In this document: piece after piece, positions 8,229 to 15,000 of the stretch
How the letters are laid out: each line of letters begins with the position of its first letter
Numbering within the stretch: the stretch's first letter is position 1
Assembly: GCA_034096865.1 (NCBI GenBank)
Contig: JAWQFJ010001201.1
Location: 47,501-62,500, forward strand
DNA from: Theodoxus fluviatilis
Lineage: Eukaryota; Mollusca; Gastropoda; Cycloneritida; Neritidae
DNA: 15,000 bases
Direction: 5' to 3'
Notes under the pieces: model-generated
Databases searched by the model: none
Told to the model about the DNA's origin: nothing
What the model saw: the letters and a program-made list of their open reading frames with translations, nothing else
Position numbers and translations under genes: made by a program

Positions 8229-9023
8229 TTGACCTCTGTTCCGGTGGTCGAAGGTGAGGCTGTTCCATCAGACGGCCACGTGACCCGAGGGCGGATCGAT
8301 ACGAGTATGGGAGGCACGCGTTCTTCCAAGATTTGCCAGGGCCAGATCCCAAACTGTTCAGGTCACTATGTCGAGCTGTCACGACTAAATCCCGAGGAAG
8401 AATGCGAGGTACTGCCCTGAATTCTCCCTCAAGCCTTGCCTCTTATTGCGTAAGGCTGAGGGTCTAGAAATGGCCCGCACTCGCCTAAACGGATCAGAGC
8501 TCCCGTCCACTTCGTGCAAGTTTCGACAAGTCGAGTTAGGGTAAGTTTGAGTGAACAGGCCTGGCTGTCAGGCGGAGACACATCGGAAGCGGACACGGGA
8601 CTCTGGAGTAGCACGAGTGCTCTGTGCAGCCTCCTGTGACTTCACTGCTTCTCTTCACTTCAGTCCAAGCGCAGGACTTTAGTTTTTTCCCTTGTCCTTT
8701 TCTCTGCTGAAGAAAGGCACAGGGTGACTTCTGGAAAGTCTCTTTGTAAGCAATGTCACGAGTCGCATTTATCACTCAGCTTTGCGCGCATACTGTAACA
8801 GGTCTCCAACCCACCCCATGTTTGCAAATGGAAAGCAAAGAGTTAGTGTGGCCACTGAGACATCGAATCCTTCAAATCCACTCTGAGAATACGTGGCAAT
8901 TCCACAGCCAAATTGGAAACGCTGGCCTCTGATCTCAACACCTTGAAAAGCAGTGAATCTGTGAGTCCAGCTTTGGGCACTTCCACGTGCTGGACATCTG
9001 GGGTCTTGCCAGAACGGATCCTG
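8229..9023. other. GC-richer spacer, no gene supported
   Basis: Base composition rises above that of the flanks and several 60-125-codon frames overlap on both strands, but none shows a domain or a convincing splice pair. An E-box CACGTGAC lies at 8277-8284. The composition suggests old repeat or a decayed exon-bearing segment, and the sequence does not decide between these. Confidence 0.4.
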
Positions 9024-9120
9024 GAGTTGAATCCTTGAGCAAGGCTTTAACTGGTATTGCTTCTCCCTAACCAGGAGATAAACCGGGTACCTATGAGGGC
9101 AACCATGGAGCGTTATGAAC
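9024..9120 (+). mobile_element. Possible tRNA-derived SINE remnant
   Basis: GGAGTTGAATCC (9023-9034) resembles a degraded pol III B box. It is followed at once by TTGAGCAAGGCTTTAACTGG and TATTGCTTC, then CCGGGTACC. The 'TTGAGCAAGGC...TTTAAC...ATTGCT' series is a recurrent block in animal tRNA-SINEs. No A box could be placed upstream with confidence, and the ends are unknown. Confidence 0.35.
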
Positions 9121-9428
9121 CTTCGCGTGCGGCTTAGAGCTGGCATCAGGTATGAATATACTCTAGCGAGTGGGGTTGGTGCTGGTGCCTGACTGTGTGT
9201 GTCTTGTATGTCAATGTATTGTCGTCAGGTGTCAGTGAAGGATTGATCAAGAGGCCCGGTTATCAGGGATGAAGTGAACAGCGGTTTGAGACCCGTACAT
9301 GGGAGATGAGTGACTATGTGAAACCACACCTTTACCTTTATGCTAATAGGTGACGGAGAAGGCTGAATTAATCACTACAGATTCAAATAGCCGCGGCCTC
9401 TATTGCGTGCCAGAGCCTGCATCTTGAA
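9121..9428. other. Spacer, possible SINE remainder
   Basis: No open frame or clear motif. It may include the 3' part of the SINE-like sequence at 9024-9120. It ends where the GT-rich array begins. Confidence 0.4.
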
Positions 9429-9831
9429 GTGCGTGCGTGAGTGTGTGTGTGCGTGCGTGAGTGTGTGTGTGTGTGTGTGCGTGCGTGCGTGTGTGTATGC
9501 GTGTGTATGCATGTGCGTGCGTGCATGCGTGTGCATGTATGTGCGTGCGTGCGTGCGCGTGTGTGTGCGTGTGTGTGTGTGTGCGTGCGTGTGTGTGTGT
9601 TTGTGTGTGTGTGTGCGTGCGTGTGTGTGTGTGTGTGCGTGTGTGTGTGTGCGTGCTTGCGTACGTGCGTGTGTGTGTGCGTGCGTGTGTGCTTGCGTGC
9701 GTGCGTATGTGCCTGCGTGCATTCCTGCCTGCTTTTCTGTTTGCCTATGTCTGTCAAACTGCCTGCATGCATGCCTGCATGCATGTCTGTCTGTCTGTCT
9801 GTATGTGTGTCTGTGTGTCTGTCTGTGTGTC

Positions 9832-9862
<31 letters not shown>

Positions 9863-10061
9863 CTGTGTTTCTGTCTGTCTGTGTGTCTGTCTGTGTGTGA
9901 GTCTGTGTGTGCGTCTGTCTGTGTATCTGTCTGTCTATGTCTGTATGTGTGTCTGACTGTCTGTGTGTCTGTCTGTATGTGTGTCTGTCTGTCTGTGTGT
10001 CTGTCTGTCTGTGTGTCTTTCTGTCTGTGTGTCTGTCTGTCTGTATGTCTGTCTGTCTGTG

Positions 10062-10100
<39 letters not shown>

Positions 10101-10531
10101 GTGTGTGTCTATATGTGTGTCTGTCTGTGTGTGTGTCTGTCTGTGTGTGTGTCTGTCTGTGTGTCCGTCTATCTGTCTGTGTGTCTGTCTGTCTGTCTGT
10201 GTGTCTGTCTGTGTGTCTGTCTGTGTGTCTGTCTGTGTGTCTGTCTGTGTGTCTGTCTGTATGTCTGTCTGTGTGTCTGTCTGTGTGTCTGTCTGTGTGT
10301 CTGTCTGTGTGTCTGTCTTTGCGCCTGTCTGTGAGTCTGTCTGTCTGTCTGTGTGTCTGTGTGTATGTCTGTCTGTGTGTCTATGTGTGTGTGTGTCTGT
10401 CTGTCTGATTATCTGTCTATCTGTGTGTCTGTCTGTCTATCTGTCTGCCTGCCTGCCTGCCTGCCTGTCTGCTTGCCTGCCTGTCTGTCTGCCTGCCTGT
10501 CTGTATGTGTGTGTTTCACTGTCTGCCTGCC
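9429..10531. repeat. 1.1-kb (GT)n/(GTGC)n to (TGTC)n array
   Basis: Four zones can be seen. 9429-9720 is alternating purine-pyrimidine (GT)n mixed with GTGC and GCGT. 9721-9783 is mixed TGCC/TGCA. 9784-10440 is TGTC and TGTG units, which between about 10190 and 10320 settle into a regular 12-base period (TGTGTCTGTCTG). 10441-10531 is TGCC-rich. All three plus frames are open for hundreds of codons (Cys-Val-Cys-Leu runs) only because no stop can arise from these units. This is not a protein gene. The first zone is a strong Z-DNA candidate. Confidence 0.95.
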
Positions 10532-11289
10532 AGTATTATTTTCACTCTGTCTACAGCTCTACGTACACATGTACTACTTTTTATGACAAAGAAGCCCCAC
10601 TTGCTTGTCTTTTTTCTTCTTCTGGAATGACATCTCTAAGTGCACAGAGGTCAGTCGTGACCATCAAGGAACGCAGTGATGTACTCCAGCAGAAATGGCT
10701 CTCTCACTCAGTCATTCACGTTCGTAAAAGGTATTATTGCTCGACTCACATTTGCTATCGGATCTTCCATGATGGATGTGCAATATTTTCTTTCCCCAGT
10801 TCAAAGGAGGCTACATGATGTAATTGGTTGCCCTCGATAGCGCGAGGGTTCATCAAGGGACTTCTCCTGCCATGCCCATAACATTGAACGCCAGTCAATG
10901 ACCAATCCTCATTCAATTTCCTTCGTGGCTGAAGATGAGCCCAGCCTCAGATCAGTTTTCATTTCCTTCACGCCGAAATTGTCCAGCTATCGGCAAACAC
11001 TTGGAGAAAAAGTGAAATTCGAGTCGCCATTGATCAAAGGTTGGCCGCGGCAGAGTGTTCACAACCTGTAGGTTTTCTCTGACCCAATGGCTTTCGAGAT
11101 GGACTCGGTGCTTGCTCTTGCGAGGCTCTCAACGGCTGATGACTGAATTGGCGAGGGAGAAATGAGATGATTTTTATTGGCGTGATGTGATGGTTCTTTG
11201 GGAAATGTGAATTGATAAGTTTGGGTCGAAATTGTCTGTAGCCCTCCTCTCTTGTTTTCCCGCCTCCTCCCTCCCCCTCTTTTTCCTTT
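10532..11289. other. Spacer, no gene supported
   Basis: One plus frame runs on from the repeat array to 10818, but the non-repeat part has no recognised motif and no methionine-led start of its own that is convincing. An interrupted palindrome, GGTCA-GTCG-TGACC, lies at 10649-10662. The spacing is four, not the three of a canonical steroid-receptor element. Confidence 0.5.
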
Positions 11290-12056
11290 CTACTCCACCT
11301 TCACTTGCTCCTCCTCCTCCTGCTCCTTCTCCCTTCTACTCCATCTCCACTTGCTCCTCCTCCTCCTGCTCAACCTCCACTTGCTCCTTCTCCTCCTGCT
11401 CCACCTCCACTTGCTCCTCCTCCTCCTGCTCCACCTCCACTTGCTCCTCCTCCTCCTGCTCCACCTCCACTTGCTCCTCCTCCTCCTCCTGCTCCACCTC
11501 TACTTGCTCCTCCTCCTCCTGCTCCACCTCCACTTGCTCCTCCTCTTCCTTCTCCACCTTCACTTGCTTCTTCTCCTCCTCCTGCTCCACCTCCACTTGC
11601 TCCTCCTCCTCCTGCTCCACCTCCACTTGCTCCTCCTCCTCCTGCTCCACCTCCACTTGCTCCTCCTCCTCCTGCTCCACCTCCACTTGCTCCTCCTCCT
11701 CCTGCTCCACCTCCACTTGCTCCTCCTCCTCCTGCTCCACCTCCACTTGCTCCTCCTCCTCCTGCTCCACCTCTACTTGCTCCTCGTCCTCCTGCTCCAC
11801 CTCTACTTGCTCCTCGTCCTCCTGCTCCACCTCCACTTGCTCCTTCTCCTCCTCCTGCTCCACCTCCACTTGCTCCTCCTCCTCCTGCTCCACCTCCACT
11901 TGCTCCTCCTCCTCCTGCTCCACCTCCACTTGCTCCTCCTCCTCCTGCTCCACCTCCACTTGCTTCTTCTCCTCCTCTTGCTCCACCTTCACTTGCTCCT
12001 CCTCCTCCTCCTGCTCCACCTCTACTTGCTCCTCCTCCTCCTGCTCCTTCTCTTGC
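11290..12056. repeat. 30-bp minisatellite, about 25 copies
   Basis: The unit is CTCCACCTCC, ACTTGCTCCT, CCTCCTCCTG in sequence. Copies between 11580 and 11760 are almost identical, and edge copies diverge. Length variants differ by 3 bases (one extra or missing CCT), so all three plus frames and one minus frame stay open. The decapeptide reads PPPPAPPPLA, SSSSCSTSTC or a Leu/His run on plus, and EEEEQVEVEQ on minus. No flanking coding exon is evident, so a non-coding minisatellite is the default call. The array ends in a polypyrimidine stretch and CTTGCCAG|GT, which looks like a 3' splice site. The pyrimidine-strand bias makes triplex formation possible. Confidence 0.9.
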
Positions 12057-12694
12057 CAGGTAACATGTTTTCCACTAAGGATCCTGGATCATTGCAATTA
12101 TTTGTCAGGCATTTGGAAAAGGAAAACAAAGACGCTGTCAAACAAACAACAATCTACCAAACAACCTGCCAACCATCCTAACAAACGAACCAAGTTATTT
12201 GTAGTTATTAAACCACTAGGTGTGTTCTGGTGCACTTCGGAACGTGAAATGTCAAATTCCACGTAAAACCAGGTTGCGTGTTAGTTCGCACATGAATCAT
12301 TATAGATTGCAGTACTATTCGTGGTTGGGTTGAAAATACCCCACCAGTAACTTCATACAACTGAGTGACACTTTTTGTTTCCTCCTTTCCTCAGAAGGGA
12401 ATCACTTTGGTGGAGGACTATGTGAGCTCATGCTGCTATAATGTAAGACGCTGTGACTTTGCAAAACTTCTACAGAAAAGGTGATAACGTTTTGAGGCAA
12501 GCCTAGTTGAAACATTGCATTGGTTTATTTAGTAGCCTGTATGCTTGCATGCTCCCTTGCAAGTTGATATACTGTAAAAATGATAATTACGGTGCCCAGA
12601 TGACGGGAACTCAAGTAGTGTATGGTTGAGAAACAAAACATTATAAAACATAACACAACAACTGACAGAACACTAAACAAAATAACATTGTGCA
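12057..12694. other. Spacer, nothing recognised
   Basis: AT-leaning sequence with many stops in all frames. A short (CAAA/CCAA)-rich patch lies near 12125-12190. The right end grades into CATAA-like units leading to the pentanucleotide array. Confidence 0.55.
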
Positions 12695-13299
12695 ACATAG
12701 CATAGTAAAGCATAGCATCATATGGCATGACACGGCATAGCATAGCATAGCATAGCAAAGCATAGCATAGCATAGCAAAGCATAGCATAGCATACCATAA
12801 CATAGCATAGCATAGCATAGCATAGCATAGCATAGCATAGCATAGCAAAGCATAGCATAGCATAGCAAAGCAAAGCATAGCAAAGCATAGCATAGCATAG
12901 CATAGCATAGCATAGACCTGTGCAACATTGCATGCATAGCATAGCATAGACCTGTATAGCATAGCATAGTAACACATAGAGATGTATAGTATAACATAGC
13001 AAAGCATCGCAAAGCATTGCAAACCATATACTAGCTTAGCATAGCAAAGCAAAGCATAGCAAAGTATAGCATAGAGCTGTATATAGCATATGATAGTAAA
13101 CATAGAGATGTATAGTATGACATTGCAAAGAATCGCAAAGCATTGCAAACCACATACTAGCATAGCATAGAAAAGCAAAGCATAGCATAGAGCTGTATAA
13201 AGCATAGCATGGCATAGCAGAGCACAGAGTTGTACTCGTATAACACAGCATGGAAATGGCAAAAATAACATAGCCTAACATAGCATGACATAACGTAGC
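12695..13299. repeat. (CATAG)n pentanucleotide array with higher-order duplication
   Basis: The core (about 12735-12916) is CATAG with CAAAG variants. The minus frame stays open for 248 codons (Cys-Tyr-Ala-Met-Leu runs) because a 5-base unit gives a 15-base stop-free cycle. From 12960 on, a ~126-bp block is repeated: CATAGAGATGTATAGTAT occurs at 12975 and 13101, followed in both copies by CAAAGCATTGCAAACCA and CATAGAGCTGTATA (13070 and 13186). Sequence on the right shifts to GTAAC-like pentamers (13329-13370). Confidence 0.93.
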
Positions 13300-13560
13300 A
13301 GTGGGTCTATTCATATCACCAACTAACGGGGGTAACGTAATGTAACTCACCGTAAAGTAACGTAACATGACATATCAATGCTAAAACTTAACACACGTGG
13401 TGAGTTCGTCAAGTTTGCTGCACAAAAGTATTCACAGCAGTGGATGAGATCGATGGCAGTTGGAAGGGCCGAGGTATTCGTCTGTGCTTTCGCCTCACGC
13501 CACCACTCGCTCCTCTGGTTCTGTGTCTTCTTCCCCATGGTAGACACGTTTGCGCAGGCT
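13300..13560. other. Spacer or 5' part of SINE-like copy 2
   Basis: TGGCAGTTGGAAGG near 13454 and GGTTCTGTGTC near 13517 are loosely like pol III A and B boxes, about 60 bases apart and upstream of the SINE-like homology block. That would place a tRNA-type head on copy 2, but both boxes have mismatches and the call is weak. A GTAAC-rich patch lies at 13329-13370. Confidence 0.3.
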
Positions 13561-13781
13561 TGTTCAACCACGGCCCCCTGCAGGCTGGGGGGAAGCATGG
13601 ACCCACCGCGTCTCTCTGCAAGAGCTGCCAAAGGCTCGCAACTGGGGAAGTGGTGACCTGACTTGCTTTGACTCCAGCTACGTCTGGTGATTTTGCAGTT
13701 CGTAGTCTCGCGTAGTCTCGTGTAGTCTCGCGTAGTCTCGCGCAGTGTGCAACTCTGATGAGCGATAAAACACCATCCATT
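13561..13781 (+). mobile_element. SINE-like repeat, copy 2 (plus)
   Basis: This stretch shares with 7576-7776 (on the opposite strand) a TTGAACA word, a CCCCCC block, a GAGAGACGCGGTGG core (13604-13617 on plus as its complement), an AAGTCA/GTCAC word, and a tail-proximal TAAAAC-CCATCCATTC end. The order is conserved but spacing differs because this copy carries a 10-bp minisatellite. It runs straight into a long (TTCN)n tail, so its 3' end points right. Protein-like frames on both strands here are incidental. Confidence 0.65.
13701..13740. repeat. 10-bp minisatellite (CGTAGTCTCG)4
   Basis: Four exact-length 10-base units with a single difference (TG for CG in the third). They lie inside SINE-like copy 2 and are absent from copy 1, so they arose after the copies separated. 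Confidence 0.9.
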
Positions 13782-13945
13782 CGTTCGTTTGTTTGTGTTC
13801 GTTATTTCATTCGTTTGTTTATGTGTTCGTTCATTCATTAATTTGTTCATTCCTTCATTCGTTCCTTCGTTTGTTCGTTCATTTGTTCAGCCATTCACTC
13901 ATTCATTCATTCGTTTGTTCGTTCATTAATTCGTTTCTACACATT
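13776..13945 (+). repeat. Imperfect (TTCG/TTTG/TTCA)n tail array
   Basis: About 170 bases of TTCN and TTTG tetranucleotides with scattered variants directly follow the SINE-like copy 2. This is far longer than the tails at 2684, 4427 or 7103, consistent with expansion of a retroposon tail into a microsatellite. Confidence 0.88.
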
Positions 13946-14257
13946 CAGCGATGGTGAGTTTCGTGCAATTCCCGCCATCATGTAGCATATCAGCACTTAA
14001 AAAAGAGTGAGCAGAACTCATCGACGCCACAGCGTTTAGGAAAATCATGACCAGGAAAGTAATCACACACGTAAAATCATAAATCACCATCAGCAATCAA
14101 TATCTAAAGCAATACGAGCAGCACTGAAAAAGAAATCATCCTTTAATGAGCGGAAAATTGCATTAAAAAATGAATTCGATCGCTTACTGTGGGTCTCTCC
14201 CAGCCACGTAGAAATTGCGTTTGCATGGAAAGGAATGCCCACGACTAATGACTTAAA
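13946..14257. other. Spacer, nothing recognised
   Basis: AT-rich with stops in all frames. The last bases (about 14239-14257) may belong to the inverted repeat that begins at 14258. Confidence 0.5.
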
Positions 14258-14589
14258 AGAGGCGAGTTTCTGAGGACTAGGATACGCTAGCTATGTTAGC
14301 ATCTATAAGGCAATTTCTCTTAGGAGCGTTTCGTTTCGGAAAGGTCTTGAAACCATATTCACCCGATCGCTCGTGGAGAGTAACAGTTTTCCGGGTTAGA
14401 CAAAAATGCAAAATCCCGCGCCTGATGGGTGAGTACTTTTTTTAAAAGAAAAGAAACGATACAACCAAACCATTTGATGTGTTTTCCAACTGTTACATAT
14501 CGGTGTGAACAGCTTTTGAAACGAAACACGTCTCAGACTGCCCTTTTTCCACCTTTGCTAGCGTATCCTACTCCTGGAAATCTGCCTCT
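14258..14589. repeat. Imperfect inverted repeat, possible foldback/MITE
   Basis: The left arm 14258-14291 matches the reverse complement of 14557-14589 at about 28 of 34 aligned bases, including a 14-base perfect run, TAGGATACGCTAGC. Two further short matches lie inward in the same order: GTTTCGTTTC (14328-14337 against 14518-14527) and GTAACAGTT (14380-14388 against 14488-14496). The right arm is shorter between these points by about 28 bases. The arrangement fits either a decayed foldback DNA element or two copies of one dispersed repeat in opposite directions. No transposase and no clear target-site duplication are seen. Confidence 0.55.
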
Positions 14590-15000
14590 GCATCGATCGT
14601 GCCTTTTGTTGCGCTGTGAAAAGGCTGACCCTTTTTCAAATAAGCTCTTTCAACGTGTTCGTTTGCACCAGCTTGTCAACCTTCCTTGGCATAAATCACA
14701 AGCCTTGGGTCTGTGCATACTGGAACTCGAGTTCGGCTGTTGATAGCTTCCTTTGATGGACGGGCTGCTTGCGTGACTCTTGTTTTGAAATATTCTGTCC
14801 TCTTTTGGTCCAGGGAGACAGTTGTAAATATGTTGCGTTAACAGTGGTGTTGGAGAAGAGAGGGCGAATCTTTCGACCGACAGAAATCAAGTTGCATACC
14901 TTCACTTTTGTTCACTCTTCTGATGGTTACGCCTGCCTTAGCAGTGCATCTTCACTGATGACAATGTTCGCACCGTGCGTAACAGACCAATGTGCTTGAC
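14590..15000. other. Spacer to window edge, no gene supported
   Basis: Open frames of 70-105 codons on both strands overlap here, but the plus one (from 14429) runs through the inverted repeat and has no motif. The frame near 14769-14999 reaches the window end and cannot be judged. Confidence 0.4.

Noticed and set aside
9461..10408. Open frames of 300 or more codons rich in Cys, Val, Leu and Ser
   Set aside because: They coincide exactly with (GT)n/(TGTC)n repeats, are open in all three plus frames, and contain no non-repeat domain.
10649..10662. Estrogen-response-like palindrome GGTCA-GTCG-TGACC
   Set aside because: The spacer is four bases and not three. A single chance palindrome in a 15-kb window is not informative.
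11290..12056. CRISPR-like array, because of the regular 30-bp period
   Set aside because: There are no unique spacers between units and the repeats are contiguous. The genome context is animal-like.
12525..13271. 248-codon minus-strand frame with Cys-Tyr-Ala-Met-Leu repeats
   Set aside because: A 5-bp CATAG unit creates a stop-free 15-base cycle. The frame is a by-product of the array.
14429..14743. 104-codon plus-strand frame as a small gene
   Set aside because: It runs through the right arm of the inverted repeat, has no motif, and its codons show no visible bias.

Overview
The window looks like repeat-rich, non-coding DNA from an invertebrate animal. A lophotrochozoan, most likely a gastropod mollusc, is the best guess. 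The guess rests on dense long (GA)n, (GT)n, (TGTC)n and pentanucleotide microsatellites, 5'-truncated LINEs of the CR1/L2/jockey kind with tetra- or pentanucleotide tails such as (GAAC)n, and AT-leaning spacer with no operon-like packing. No complete protein-coding gene, rRNA, tRNA or CRISPR array can be supported. Nearly all the longest open frames are microsatellite or minisatellite sequence that simply lacks stop codons.

Layout: 1-1282 is spacer with no recognisable feature. 1283-1634 is a (TC)n/(TCTG)n array with an internal duplication. 1635-2559 is spacer. 2560-4670 is a mosaic in which (GA)n blocks alternate with minus-strand retroposon pieces: a (GAAC)6-tailed 3' end at 2684-2788, a frameshifted reverse-transcriptase C-terminal fragment at 3510-4274 with its 3' UTR, and a (GAACT)4-tailed 3' end at 4427-4604. 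4671-6195 is spacer holding one weak candidate exon (5564-5867, minus). A further (GA)n next to a (GCAG)n tract lies at 6196-6286. A second LINE 3' end, with a recognisable Cys-Cys-His-Cys C-terminal motif, lies at 7103-7404. Two diverged copies of one SINE-like repeat lie in opposite orientations at 7576-7776 and 13561-13781; the second carries a long (TTCN)n tail. 8230-9430 is GC-richer sequence with a possible SINE core near 9024-9060.

The right half is dominated by satellites. A 1.1-kb (GT)n/(GTGC)n/(TGTC)n array lies at 9429-10531. A 30-bp minisatellite of about 25 copies lies at 11290-12056. A (CATAG)n array at 12695-13299 contains a ~126-bp higher-order duplication. The last kilobase holds an imperfect inverted repeat (14258-14291 with 14557-14589) that could be a decayed foldback or MITE-like element.

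No set of genes works together here. What connects the features is retroposition beside simple repeats: at least three retroposon 3' ends abut (GA)n through tetra- or pentanucleotide tails. I found no convincing new biological system. The most useful leads are the (GA)n-linked LINE insertions, the G-quadruplex motif in a LINE 3' UTR, the paired SINE-like family, and the inverted repeat at the right end.
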